NCBI RefSeq assembly: GCF_900177045.1
Contig: NZ_LT841358.1
Span: 699,073-763,072 of the forward strand
Direction of reading: 5' to 3'
From: Candidatus Nitrosotalea okcheonensis
GTDB lineage: Archaea; Thermoproteota; Nitrososphaeria; Nitrososphaerales; Nitrosopumilaceae
Length of the DNA stretch: 64,000 bases
Positions 9,165 to 17,506 of this stretch are shown in pieces. The translations under genes were made by a program, and so were the position numbers. The notes beneath the pieces are model-generated. The model ran no database searches and was not told the origin of the DNA. It saw only the letters and a list, made by a program, of their open reading frames with translations. Position 1 is the stretch's first letter, and each line of letters opens with the position of its first letter.

Positions 9165-9902
9165 GTGGATATTTTCCAATGTCATGAAATACTTGGTCTC
9201 AAACAAGGTGCGTCAATACCAGAGATAAAGCAGGCATACCGAGAGATGGTATTACGATATCATCCCGACAAGAATTCCACGGAGGGCAGTGAGATAATAT
9301 TTAGTCGTATTTCAGAAGCGTATCAAACTTTACGAATGCAAAATAAAAAACATGACAAAATTATACAAAAATTTGATGACATTTACCCAGAGGATGCAGT
9401 ATTATCATACAATCAGGCCCAGACACTGGCTGCAAAACACCAATACGAGGAGGCCATTGTGTTCTATGATAAAGCATTGAAACAATTGCCTCGGTACGCA
9501 AATGCATGGCTCAAAAAAGGTGATGCATTAGATCATTTGAAAAGACATGAGGATGCGCTTTATTGCTATGGTAAAGTTTTGCAGATCAATCCTGAATCAG
9601 TAGACGCATGGAATCTTCAAGGGATATGCCTGTCAGATCTCAAAAGATATGAAGAAGCACTAGAATCTTTTGATGAGGCAACGGTACTTGACCCTACACA
9701 TGGACCTGCGTGGAACTTTAAGGGCGTCTGCTTTTTCATGTTAGGAAGATATGAGATGGCATTTGATTGTTTTGAGAGGGCGACAAAATCCCATCCAGAG
9801 TTTATAGTTGCGTGGCATAACAAGGGAGGCGTATTGATGAAGATGGGACGAAAAAAAGAGGCCGAAAAATGTTACGAAAAAGAAAAAAAGATAAAACAAT
9901 AG
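9165..9902 (+). CDS. J-domain protein fused to TPR repeats
   Basis: 245 aa. Residues 4-65 are a J domain with an intact HPD (MVLRYHPDKNS), which stimulates DnaK/Hsp70 ATPase. Residues about 85-240 hold four to five TPR units, each with the W/A/Y-A pattern (for example SVDAWNLQGICLSDLKRYEE). There is no Gly/Phe or zinc-finger region, so it is a type III J-protein rather than DnaJ itself. TPRs would select clients or partners. No Hsp70 gene is in the window. Confidence 0.88.
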   Translation: MDIFQCHEILGLKQGASIPEIKQAYREMVLRYHPDKNSTEGSEIIFSRISEAYQTLRMQNKKHDKIIQKFDDIYPEDAVLSYNQAQTLAAKHQYEEAIVFYDKALKQLPRYANAWLKKGDALDHLKRHEDALYCYGKVLQINPESVDAWNLQGICLSDLKRYEEALESFDEATVLDPTHGPAWNFKGVCFFMLGRYEMAFDCFERATKSHPEFIVAWHNKGGVLMKMGRKKEAEKCYEKEKKIKQ

Positions 9903-10005
9903 ACGGTAAACTGGATTTCACTGATGTACGCATATAGAAATACGAATAGACATTTGAAGATCGTGTAAATGAAATAAAAAACTTGTAAAAGATTATTTTT
10001 GCATG

Positions 10006-10383
10006 TCATACAGTAACGCCGTTGATGAATTTAGATATTTTTGTTGCAAATGCAATTGGACTGACTTTCTTTGTGCTTGTAACAATGATGATGTTTTTGT
10101 GGTATGGAAAACTAAACATCATAAAATCATCATGGCCTGAGTGATGATATCTAATTGGCCCATAAAGATCATCAAATTTTGCACCCAATGAAATGTCAAA
10201 TGTGCATTCCATGTAATGGACATTATTCCACTTGTCAAAGCTTGGTTGTGTAAATCCACGATGGGTTTCACTGTGAATCAACCTTCCATTTCTGTCCATT
10301 ATTGCAACAGAGCGTACATTCCTATCAATATTCAGCATAGACTTGCAAATTTGGTCGAATTTCACAGTTTTTGTAGTGTTCAT
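10006..10383 (-). CDS. DUF6659-like small archaeal protein
   Basis: 125 aa, alternating strands and helices with a sensor-like layout: KSMLNIDRNVRSVAIMDRNGRLI at the start and KNIIIVTSTKKVSPIAFATKIS near the end. The central block HSETHRGFTQ..HYMECTFDISLGAKFDD looks conserved. It resembles the protein at 48357 in the order of its elements. These are widespread in Nitrososphaerota with no known function; the fold recalls Roadblock/LC7-like modules, which is inference. Confidence 0.6.
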   Translation of the reverse strand: MNTTKTVKFDQICKSMLNIDRNVRSVAIMDRNGRLIHSETHRGFTQPSFDKWNNVHYMECTFDISLGAKFDDLYGPIRYHHSGHDDFMMFSFPYHKNIIIVTSTKKVSPIAFATKISKFINGVTV

Positions 10384-10438
10384 GCCCAGATCCTACCAAA
10401 AAGGAATACTAAAAACTACCGATCATTTAAGGCGAATT

Positions 10439-11719
10439 TTATCTCATCCACAACAAAAATAGCATTGTAACAGCCAATCCCATGACTAGGACCGTAATCC
10501 AGCCTACAATGTTAGATATCTTGCTGTTGGTTCTGCCCTGTAGGATTGTATTATCATTTCCAATTTTCATGATTGTTATGAGAAGTGGAATTGCAATAAT
10601 TCCATTAATTACTGCTGCATATATGAGGGCCATAATTGGATCAATACCAAGAAAATTTATCCATAGCCCTATTACGGTGGATGCAGTTATTATCAAGTAA
10701 AACCCTTTTGCCTGTCTGAATTTTTTATTCAGGCCTTGCTTCCATCCAAGTTCTTCTGATAATGCGTATGCCGATGAGCCTGCAAGCACAGGTATTGCTA
10801 ACAACCCTGTACCAATTATGCCAAGTGCAAATATTGTTTTTGCCCATTCTCCCGAATTTGGAAATGTTTTCACGAGTGGTTCTAGTGCCTTTGCAGCTTC
10901 ATCTGCGGTAGATATGTTAGTTATTCCATGAGCATAGAGCGTTCCAGCTGTAGTTGTTATGATAAACCACATTATTGCTTGTGAAAATATCATCCCGATT
11001 GCAACATCTTTCCTCATTATGTTTATCTCTCTTTTTCTAATCCTTGGCTTGTCTTGACCCATTTCTTTTATCTTGTTTTTTGCAACATCTTCTTCAGCTT
11101 CTTCAGAGGACTGCCAAAAAAACAGATATGGTGAGATAGTAGTACCAAAAATTGCAACAAACAACATTGCAAAGGTTGGCGTAAATTCAATATGCGGTAT
11201 TACACTCGCAGTCAACATTGCCACTAAATTTCCTCCAACAATGAATGCCGTAATCACATATGCAAGTAAGCTTAGAGTCAGATACTTGAGTATGGTCACA
11301 TATTTCTTGTATGTGATGAAAACTTCTGTGCAAACAATTAGTGCCGTAAATAGAATAGTGACAACAACTATTGGCGATTGTGGCAAAACAAGTTTAACAG
11401 ATGCCGCCATCGCTCCAATGTCTGCTCCTATGTTGATAGTATTTGCAATTAAGAGCAGACCTATAATTGGGTAGCCTATTTTTTTTGAATATCGGTTTCG
11501 CAGGACGCCTGCAAGTCCATTTCCTGTAACAAGTCCTATACGCGCACATATCTCTTGAATCACTATCATCATTGGCAGCTGAAATAGTGCTAGCCATAGA
11601 GTTCCAAAGCCAAATTGTGCGCCTGCCTGAGAATAAGTTGCTATTCCAGATGGGTCATCATCGGATGCTCCTGTTATTAATCCGGGACCTAGAAATTTGA
11701 AAAACGATTTGATTTTCAT
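10439..11719 (-). CDS. Nramp-family metal-ion transporter with atypical TM6
   Basis: 426 aa, about 11 membrane helices. TM1 carries DDDPSGIATYSQAG in place of the usual DPGN signature. In TM6 the usual MPH is replaced by ISPYLFF, so the Met that favours transition metals and the following His are both absent. Family knowledge: Nramp relatives without this Met (NRMT group) transport Mg2+ rather than Mn2+ or Fe2+. The cargo here may therefore differ from MntH. A cytoplasmic charged loop (EEAEEDVAKNKIKEMGQ) follows TM6. Confidence 0.85.
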   Translation of the reverse strand: MKIKSFFKFLGPGLITGASDDDPSGIATYSQAGAQFGFGTLWLALFQLPMMIVIQEICARIGLVTGNGLAGVLRNRYSKKIGYPIIGLLLIANTINIGADIGAMAASVKLVLPQSPIVVVTILFTALIVCTEVFITYKKYVTILKYLTLSLLAYVITAFIVGGNLVAMLTASVIPHIEFTPTFAMLFVAIFGTTISPYLFFWQSSEEAEEDVAKNKIKEMGQDKPRIRKREINIMRKDVAIGMIFSQAIMWFIITTTAGTLYAHGITNISTADEAAKALEPLVKTFPNSGEWAKTIFALGIIGTGLLAIPVLAGSSAYALSEELGWKQGLNKKFRQAKGFYLIITASTVIGLWINFLGIDPIMALIYAAVINGIIAIPLLITIMKIGNDNTILQGRTNSKISNIVGWITVLVMGLAVTMLFLLWMR

Positions 11720-11811
11720 AGGCTGCTATTTCTATCAAACATGTCCCATATTTGCAGTTATGCAAGTCTAGGACATACCAATCTTGAATATTTTGTCAAG
11801 TAATTGTGTTG

Positions 11812-12261
11812 TTATGCAATATGTTGCTGGGAACCCGGTATGATTTGCTCTTTTTTTAGATTGCGTAAAAGGATAGCAGATATTGCAATTATGCCAACCT
11901 GTATCGTTTTTGTAGCTAGATCAATCATGCCTATATCTGTCTGTATTCCAACTATTGGTAGACTGATGTTTCTTGATGCAATGTATAGAATTATCAGGAA
12001 AACAGAAATGAGAATTGAGATTACATATGGGGCTCTGCTGTGTAACCTGTTCTTTAGCATCCATATTCCAAGTGGAATGTAAACAATTCCCACAGTGGCA
12101 AAAAACATTGTTTGTATCTGAGATGCAGAATCCACACCTTCAAGAGATTGAGTATATGATGTTACAAAGTAGATCATTCCACATAGTGTCACTAGTACAG
12201 ATACGATCATGATTGATTTTTTGGTGGTGGGATTCACAAGACTATCATATACTTGTGCCAT
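11812..12261 (-). CDS. Four-helix membrane protein, unknown
   Basis: 149 aa. Four hydrophobic segments with a short basic linker (MLKNRLHSR) between TM2 and TM3 and a polar C-terminus. Starts MAQVYDSLVNPTTKKS. No conserved charged residue sits inside the membrane segments, which argues against a transporter. It is between an Nramp-like gene and a UspA gene, all on the minus strand but with separate gaps. Not recognised. Confidence 0.6.
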   Translation of the reverse strand: MAQVYDSLVNPTTKKSIMIVSVLVTLCGMIYFVTSYTQSLEGVDSASQIQTMFFATVGIVYIPLGIWMLKNRLHSRAPYVISILISVFLIILYIASRNISLPIVGIQTDIGMIDLATKTIQVGIIAISAILLRNLKKEQIIPGSQQHIA

Positions 12262-12394
12262 TTAATGTCTACCTGCCATTCTCATCCATAGGAATGGAAA
12301 TGAATGATGTTTTCATTAGATTTCCACAAACATATCATCAAAGTCACCCCGGGTATCAGAGATATCAGTTGAGGAATTGACGCATTAATTCAAA

Positions 12395-12829
12395 CTACTT
12401 GACAACCAATACAGGTATTTTGGATTTGTGAACAACGTCATTTGCTACACTTCCAAGGAAAGTACTTTTCATAGGTCCACGCCCTCTGGAAGCAATCACA
12501 ATCAGATCAAACTTTTTGTAAGTAGCATATTCAGTAATCTGCCATGACTCTGTTCCAAAGATTATTTTTTCATGGAATACTATTCCATTTTGTGCACAAA
12601 GTTTCTTAGCATCAGCCATGAATTGCTTGGCTTCTTTCAAAGTCTGATTCTTCAGTGATGTAAGTAATGGTCCAAGGTTGACTGTGTAAAAAGGCGTAAC
12701 ACATAATCCTGTAATTGTTGCCCCGCATTGTCTTGCCAGATAAATTGCTTCTTTTAATCCCTTAAATGATCTTTCAGAGCCATCAAGGGCAACTAGAATT
12801 TTGTTGATTTTTTGTTTCATGAGACCCAT
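12395..12829 (-). CDS. Universal stress protein (UspA fold, ATP-binding type)
   Basis: 144 aa. Starts KINKILVALDGSERS and ends with ASRGRGPMKSTFLGSVAND, matching the G-2x-G-9x-G(S/T) ATP-binding signature of the UspFG/MJ0577 group. UspA proteins act as ATP-dependent switches during starvation or stress. The start may be the ATG four codons in (12820). A GATTATCA half-site lies 32 bases upstream, linking it to the cluster operator seen at 13486, 14632, 14678 and 17423. Confidence 0.9.
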   Translation of the reverse strand: MGLMKQKINKILVALDGSERSFKGLKEAIYLARQCGATITGLCVTPFYTVNLGPLLTSLKNQTLKEAKQFMADAKKLCAQNGIVFHEKIIFGTESWQITEYATYKKFDLIVIASRGRGPMKSTFLGSVANDVVHKSKIPVLVVK

Positions 12830-12860
12830 TACAGATATTGGTACATATTAACAAATACCC

Positions 12861-12868
12861 GATTATCA
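12861..12868. promoter_or_regulatory. GATTATCA half operator upstream of the UspA gene
   Basis: Left arm of the cluster palindrome intact; the right arm (TTATTCCA) is degenerate. Lies 32 bases before the minus-strand UspA start. Confidence 0.35.
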
Positions 12869-12920
12869 AAATTTATTCCAAATTACCAATACAATAGCAC
12901 TAGTAATTGAGAATTGTGAC

Positions 12921-13064
12921 ATGAGTATAAAAGCACATGGAGACAACCCTGCCGGTTTTCACCCCACCTATCTATTATACTTGATTCCCATAAGATACTT
13001 TGACATGAAGGGAGTTGGCAAGTTTGCCAGGATCAAATTAAATAAATTCAATGATTGTAATTAG
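12921..13064 (+). CDS. Possible 47-residue small protein
   Basis: ATG-initiated frame MSIKAHGDNPAG followed by a hydrophobic stretch (TYLLYLIPIRYF) and a basic tail (KFARIKLNKFN). A TATA-like tract precedes it. Nothing supports it beyond composition and its position in an otherwise empty 277-bp gap. Confidence 0.25.
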   Translation: MSIKAHGDNPAGFHPTYLLYLIPIRYFDMKGVGKFARIKLNKFNDCN

Positions 13065-13106
13065 GAATCGCGTATTCTTCCAATTCTCCATATGATGTAC
13101 GTGATG

Positions 13107-13445
13107 CTAGTATGATGCTATTGAGGCAGACCCTGTTACCGTTTCAACCTCAGGATCATTCGATATTGCTTCTATTGTCTTCAGATTCATGTTTCCCTGT
13201 ACAAGAAGACTAGATTTTCCTTCTCTTGCCATGCAGTACCCATATCTTGACCTTAATTGATCCAATTTTTTTTCACTGTCCGTTCCTGCCTTGTAATGAA
13301 CATGCAAATTTACAGCAGGCGCTACATCATTGAACTTTCTTTCATACTCCATTACTCGCATGGCAAGTCCTGGATCTATTTTCTGCAGTTTTGACGAGAT
13401 GTTTTCTAGTACATAATCGTACATTGATTCAATTTCTTGTGACAT
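13107..13445 (-). CDS. Unknown small protein divergent from a CBS protein
   Basis: 112 aa, soluble, alpha/beta. Begins MSQEIESMYDYVLENISSKL and ends GSASIASY. Contains one Cys (RYGYCMAREG). It shares a divergent promoter and a near-perfect 20-bp palindrome (13486-13505) with the CBS gene on the other side, so it is probably co-regulated with the stress cluster. The family is not recognised. Confidence 0.6.
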   Translation of the reverse strand: MSQEIESMYDYVLENISSKLQKIDPGLAMRVMEYERKFNDVAPAVNLHVHYKAGTDSEKKLDQLRSRYGYCMAREGKSSLLVQGNMNLKTIEAISNDPEVETVTGSASIASY

Positions 13446-13485
13446 GTCGGTAACATGGCATAAAATGAATTTAAGAAGAATCTAC

Positions 13486-13505
13486 GATTACCACCTCTGA
13501 TAATC
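13486..13505. promoter_or_regulatory. Operator palindrome GATTACCA-CCTC-TGATAATC
   Basis: 8-4-8 dyad with one mismatch, centred between the divergent starts of the small protein and the CBS protein. Same architecture as the sites at 14632, 14678 and 17423. A TATA-like TTTAAAT follows at about 13516. Confidence 0.65.
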
Positions 13506-13544
13506 AGATTTAGATCTTTTAAATCTATGAACATCATATGGCAC

Positions 13545-13982
13545 ATGGTAGAAAGTTTTGTTAGAAATGTGATGAAATTTAATGTAGTTTCAATCAACTC
13601 GTCATCAACTGTTTCAGATGCGGCAAAGATGATGAAAGATGCAAGCATTGGATGTGTCATCATAACTGAAAATAATACTGCAGTGGGGATACTGACAGAA
13701 AGAGATCTTGTTCGTAAAATCATTGCTCTTCAAAAACCTCTATCCACTTCTGTCAAAGACATAATGTCAACTCCACTAGTTATGATAGATCCTGATGAAA
13801 GCCTATGGGAACTAGCCGAGATGATGAAACAAAAACAAATTCACAAGGTACCCGTAGTAGAGAATGGTAAACTAGTTGGAATTGTAACGGCAACGGATCT
13901 GACAAGAATATGTAGTCTCGGCTCGGGTTCAGAGATGAGTAGAATTTGCACTGAAATAATAGCCAGAATGCAAAAAATTTAA
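13545..13982 (+). CDS. Two-CBS-domain (Bateman) protein
   Basis: 145 aa, one Bateman module: CBS1 about residues 15-65 (DAAKMMKDASIGCVIITENN) and CBS2 about 75-130 (ELAEMMKQKQIHKVPVVENGKLVGIVT). Such modules bind AMP, ADP, ATP or S-adenosyl ligands. No other domain, so it acts in trans or as a nucleotide sensor. I chose the second ATG (MVESFVRNVM) because the TATA-like element at 13516 sits about 29 bases upstream, which fits leaderless transcription; the ATG at 13527 is the alternative. Confidence 0.85.
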   Translation: MVESFVRNVMKFNVVSINSSSTVSDAAKMMKDASIGCVIITENNTAVGILTERDLVRKIIALQKPLSTSVKDIMSTPLVMIDPDESLWELAEMMKQKQIHKVPVVENGKLVGIVTATDLTRICSLGSGSEMSRICTEIIARMQKI

Positions 13983-14111
13983 CCGTCTATCCGCCATTAT
14001 CAGATAAAAAATCAGCCCGAGTCAGATTCTTTCTTCATACATTCTTCCCCCAGTTTTTGCGCGGTGTCAGAAATACAATATGTAGTAACTATTGTTAGTC
14101 ATCAATTACGA

Positions 14112-14591
14112 TTATTTTACGCCCAATAGAGATACTGTTTCTGAATCTCTATCAATCATTATTGCAGTACCAGAATCTTCTGCCGGGTTTAACGAATATA
14201 CCGCATGCGGCCTGAACATTATTAGTTCTGGTTGTTCCGCATGAGCCATTCTTTCAAATATTTTTGCGCTAGTCTTGCCTGTTGCAGAACGACATATGAC
14301 ATCAGTGATTCTCGATTTTTCTTTTTCATTTGTTACAAAGCTAACCTTACCTTTCATCTGATAGCCCTTTAGATCTTCCTTGTCAAATACAGCAACACTT
14401 ACCCATGGAACATTTTTGAAATTATAGTGAGATTTGTGTTTGAAAAAATCAAGCCAGTAGATCACATCTTCTGAAAAGTAAAACGTGGTTCTAGGAGATA
14501 GATTACACATCCCATTTAGATCAATAGAGCCCACTACGATAAACTTTTGTTCAGACATCATACTTTGCACTTCTTTTGGAATTGTAACCAT
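14112..14591 (-). CDS. FMN split-barrel protein, pyridoxamine 5'-phosphate oxidase family
   Basis: 159 aa. Starts TIPKEVQSMMSEQKFIVVGS, then DLNGMCNLSPRTTFYFSED and KHKSHYNFKNVPWVSVAVFD, which match the PNPOx-like split barrel (flavin phosphate contacts). Members reduce or bind flavin, F420 or haem; true pyridoxamine oxidases are longer. F420 use is conceivable because cofC is present at the window end, but nothing here shows it. Two operator palindromes lie directly upstream in the divergent promoter. Confidence 0.8.
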   Translation of the reverse strand: MVTIPKEVQSMMSEQKFIVVGSIDLNGMCNLSPRTTFYFSEDVIYWLDFFKHKSHYNFKNVPWVSVAVFDKEDLKGYQMKGKVSFVTNEKEKSRITDVICRSATGKTSAKIFERMAHAEQPELIMFRPHAVYSLNPAEDSGTAIMIDRDSETVSLLGVK

Positions 14592-14631
14592 ATGATCATC
14601 TCCTATAATCTTTTAATTAAAGATAAAACAT

Positions 14632-14651
14632 GATTATCTCATCTGATAATT
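14632..14651. promoter_or_regulatory. Operator palindrome GATTATCT-CATC-TGATAATT
   Basis: 8-4-8 dyad, one of two in the divergent promoter between the split-barrel and cupredoxin genes; centres of the two dyads are 46 bp apart. Confidence 0.65.
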
Positions 14652-14677
14652 ATAGTTTATCGTAGCAGCATACAAAC

Positions 14678-14697
14678 GATTATCAGTGCTGATAATC
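14678..14697. promoter_or_regulatory. Perfect operator palindrome GATTATCA-GTGC-TGATAATC
   Basis: Best copy of the cluster motif, with perfect 8-bp arms. It lies 41 bases before the ATG of the cupredoxin gene. Confidence 0.75.
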
Positions 14698-14737
14698 ATA
14701 AGCGAATTAAAATAAAATTGTGTTTATCAACCCCACA

Positions 14738-15493
14738 ATGAAATATTTTATGTTACTTTTAATTTTGGTTTCCACTGTATTGTTTGGTACAGCATATGCA
14801 GATTCATCCTCAACTACAATGAGAGGGTCAGGAATTGCATTGCTAAATTCAGACTTGCCACAAATGTACGAGTCAAGTGTTAGAATCATACTTTCAAATC
14901 ATACTACAATTGACCGTGGCTTGGTAACAATAAGCACCGACCAACGTACAATAGTTGAAAGAATGATCGCAGACCAGTGGAAGTTTTCCTATGGTACGGA
15001 CGGCTCATTTCATGCATCTGGACCCCTAATTTCAGGGGATAATACTACATATGATATGGTTTTAGACGGCAATAGATTACTTGCATCAGTGGCAGGATCT
15101 TTGTGGAAGATAAGCGCAGAATTGAAAAATAATGATCAAAATTATATTTTAGAATACCTGGTAAACAGTAAGAGTCATCCAATTGACAATGTAACATCAT
15201 ATCTAACTGCCAATGTAACCATACCAAACGGCAACTCAGTACAGGCTAGCACTGGTTTCTTCATACCACTTAACTTGGAAGTTTTACAGGGTACAACTGT
15301 AACATGGAAAAACCAAGATAATATAGATCATACAGTTCAGAGCATAAACAGTCAGGGAACTATCATTCCAATATTTAACAGTCCTATCTTAAAGACAGGC
15401 GATACGTTTACCCACAAGTTTGACAAGCCCGGTGTGTATCACTATTTTTGTTCCATACATCCATGGCGAATTGGGGTAGTAACAGTATCATAG
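14738..15493 (+). CDS. Secreted protein with C-terminal cupredoxin domain
   Basis: 251 aa. Signal peptide MKYFMLLLILVSTVLFGTAYA. Residues about 25-150 form an N-terminal beta-rich domain of unknown type. The last about 95 residues are plastocyanin-like: WKNQDNIDHTV (His ligand), then YHYFCSIHPWRIG (Cys and His ligands). The axial Met that normally follows HPW or HPF is Arg here. Thaumarchaea use many blue copper proteins for electron transfer; loss of the axial ligand would alter copper geometry or potential. I chose the second ATG so that the signal peptide begins with the basic residue. Confidence 0.85.
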   Translation: MKYFMLLLILVSTVLFGTAYADSSSTTMRGSGIALLNSDLPQMYESSVRIILSNHTTIDRGLVTISTDQRTIVERMIADQWKFSYGTDGSFHASGPLISGDNTTYDMVLDGNRLLASVAGSLWKISAELKNNDQNYILEYLVNSKSHPIDNVTSYLTANVTIPNGNSVQASTGFFIPLNLEVLQGTTVTWKNQDNIDHTVQSINSQGTIIPIFNSPILKTGDTFTHKFDKPGVYHYFCSIHPWRIGVVTVS

Positions 15494-15508
15494 ATACACG
15501 GATGTAAC

Positions 15509-16087
15509 CTAGTACTTGTGTTCGTTAAAGTCAAAACCAAGATCTATGCTTGCTATAGTAGTATTGGAAGTTGTTTTGCATTGCATTGCAAGCCCTGGTA
15601 AAAACTGGTAAAATATTTGTCTCAATAGCTGTTCTGTAAAGAGCGACCATTTGATTCCAAGATTGTGTTGTATTATGAAATGATGTACACCTCCTTCTAT
15701 TCTATGATCTGATGTCATGCCAGAGGCACGCATATAATCTTCAAGTGCTTCTATTGCCCGCCTCAGATCATAATTTCCTTTCATGAACATAACCCAGTCT
15801 TTTATCATTGGAATCATGATGTCAATAATCTTGTTTATTTCATCACCCTTCATTTCATCTCCAAGTATCTTGAGAATTTCCTTTGGCACTGGGATTATGC
15901 CTATCTTATCTGCAAATCTGTCCCATCTGACATATTTTTCCAAGATTTGTTTTACTAGAACATTCTGTGAGACTTCTTTTTGCATTGCTTCTGTCTCCAA
16001 TTCGTTTACAATATACTCTGGAAGTCGATAACTTATGCTCCTTGTCTGTTCATGTTTTGCTTGATGCGGCTGTCTTTTAACAGTCAT
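15509..16087 (-). CDS. RHH-type regulator with C-terminal GIKWS domain (paralog of the 40.6 and 42.5 kb pair)
   Basis: 192 aa. Residues 15-60 look like a ribbon-helix-helix DNA-binding unit (RSISYRLPEYIVNELETEA). The C-terminal about 110 residues include HHFIIQHNLGIKWSLFTEQLL, aligning with HSYGIKWSKALGESL and HKLGIKWSRILGASI of the pair at 40622 and 41927. This domain probably senses a ligand or mediates oligomerisation; its function is unknown to me. It is in the stress cluster, convergent with the cupredoxin gene, and is a candidate regulator of the cluster. Confidence 0.65.
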   Translation of the reverse strand: MTVKRQPHQAKHEQTRSISYRLPEYIVNELETEAMQKEVSQNVLVKQILEKYVRWDRFADKIGIIPVPKEILKILGDEMKGDEINKIIDIMIPMIKDWVMFMKGNYDLRRAIEALEDYMRASGMTSDHRIEGGVHHFIIQHNLGIKWSLFTEQLLRQIFYQFLPGLAMQCKTTSNTTIASIDLGFDFNEHKY

Positions 16088-16202
16088 CGCTCTTTAACTT
16101 GGGGGATGATTTAATAAAAATATGTTGTTTAAATACCGTACCTCATCGAGGTTATATCAAGTCATCTAACATAGCATAATGTTTTGAAATAAAAAAGTAA
16201 AG

Positions 16203-16721
16203 TTACTTTGGTTGTACTTTGGTCTCTTTCTTGATGCTGGATTTTTTGGGTAACTCTACTGTTAAAGTTCCGTTGTTCATTTTTGCTGTTATATCAGATT
16301 CAGCAATCCTTTCTGGAACAGTCAAAATTCTCCTATACCTTAGGAAAGATCTTTCATTTTTGACATAATTTTTTGATTTTTCCTCGCTTACATCCCTATG
16401 TTCTGCTGAAATTTCCACATGTCTGCCAGTCGCGTTTACCTTTACATCCTCATCTTGTATTCCTGGCAAGTCTGCAGTGAGAACATATGTGTCTCCATGA
16501 TCTACAAGATCGCAACTTATATCCTTTGGAAACTGTCGCATGTAATTTGGAAACATCTCATACATGTGTTCAAAATTTTCTGAAAATTTGTCCCATGCTG
16601 AATCTATTCCCATAAACCCGGTTTTAAACCACGGCAGATCATTCCATTGCGTGAAAAAAGGTTCAAGCCACGGGTTAGGTGTTGCTACAGGTAGTCGTTT
16701 CTCGTTACTGATTTTTACCAT
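16203..16721 (-). CDS. hsp20: Small heat-shock protein, Hsp20 family
   Basis: 172 aa. The alpha-crystallin domain spans about residues 68-160, starting DISCDLVDHGDTYVLTADLPG and including RSFLRYRRILTVPERI and NNGTLTVELPK. N-terminal arm of about 65 residues rich in W and F. A C-terminal IxI/V motif is not obvious (tail KKETKVQPK). It acts as an ATP-independent holdase. A GATTATCAG half-site lies 39 bases upstream of the ATG, matching the cluster operator. Confidence 0.93.
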   Translation of the reverse strand: MVKISNEKRLPVATPNPWLEPFFTQWNDLPWFKTGFMGIDSAWDKFSENFEHMYEMFPNYMRQFPKDISCDLVDHGDTYVLTADLPGIQDEDVKVNATGRHVEISAEHRDVSEEKSKNYVKNERSFLRYRRILTVPERIAESDITAKMNNGTLTVELPKKSSIKKETKVQPK

Positions 16722-16759
16722 ATTTTATACATCACATAATTGCTTAAAAACAATCTTAC

Positions 16760-16768
16760 GATTATCAG
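16760..16768. promoter_or_regulatory. GATTATCAG half operator upstream of hsp20
   Basis: Left arm of the cluster palindrome; right arm CAAATATT is degenerate. Located 39 bases before the hsp20 start. Confidence 0.4.
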
Positions 16769-16932
16769 CATCAAATATTGCTTTTGGAGTATTCCATTAG
16801 CAATGCAGACTTGTGATGTCACTCATTACTGCGTTGATGGACAGTATCAAGACATTCGTATGTGATCAACTAGAAAAATAAATCATCCGTGTACCGTTCC
16901 CCACAGAAATGCTTATGTTTTATTAAAAATCA

Positions 16933-17382
16933 TCATTCATCCCAGTAGTCGTATTCTTCAAACAAATTTTCATATAGATCTTTTTTGTAATTATCTGAAT
17001 CAGTAGTTATTGCGCCAAAATGTTTTATGAAATCAGTTATAGAGATTAGTCCTAATGGCTGGTTGTTATTTACCACAAGTACATGTCTAATCTTTCCTTC
17101 CAACATTGTCTGTACAACATCATCTACAGATGCAGATGCAGAAATAGTGACAATTGGTGAAGACATCATTTCGGTAGATTTCACGTCGGATGGTTTTTTG
17201 TCTTGTGCTGAAATTTGAGATAAAAAGCTTCTCTCAGTTATTATCCCATAGGGTTTCTCATTTTGAGTCACAATTACACAGCTCACATTGTTTTTGTGCA
17301 TTATCTTTGCGATATCTGTTGGAGATGCAGTTGACTCCATAGTGATTATTTTTTTTGACATGATTGCTCGTGCAGTCAGCAT
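16933..17382 (-). CDS. Two-CBS-domain protein with acidic C-terminus
   Basis: 149 aa from the ATG giving MLTARAIMSKKIITM. CBS1 about residues 15-65 (ASPTDIAKIMHKNNVSCVIV), CBS2 about 78-130 (SASVDDVVQTMLEGKIRHVLVV). The tail KDLYENLFEEYDYWDE is acidic and aromatic. A further-upstream ATG would cover the operator at 17423 and add hydrophobic residues unlike CBS proteins, so I prefer the downstream start. Divergent from a UspA gene with which it shares the operator. Confidence 0.82.
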   Translation of the reverse strand: MLTARAIMSKKIITMESTASPTDIAKIMHKNNVSCVIVTQNEKPYGIITERSFLSQISAQDKKPSDVKSTEMMSSPIVTISASASVDDVVQTMLEGKIRHVLVVNNNQPLGLISITDFIKHFGAITTDSDNYKKDLYENLFEEYDYWDE

Positions 17383-17422
17383 GAGGTAAAATTGCCCAAT
17401 TTGATATAAAACCACTGGCAAA

Positions 17423-17440
17423 ATTATCACTGTTGATAAC
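17423..17440. promoter_or_regulatory. Operator palindrome ATTATCA-CTGT-TGATAAC
   Basis: 7-4-7 dyad with the same spacing as the copies at 14632 and 14678, between the divergent CBS and UspA genes. Confidence 0.65.
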
Positions 17441-17506
17441 AAGATAAAATCATATTTGATAATGTACCAATTCGTTAATATCGGCGAGATATTTTATAAC
17501 TTGCAA

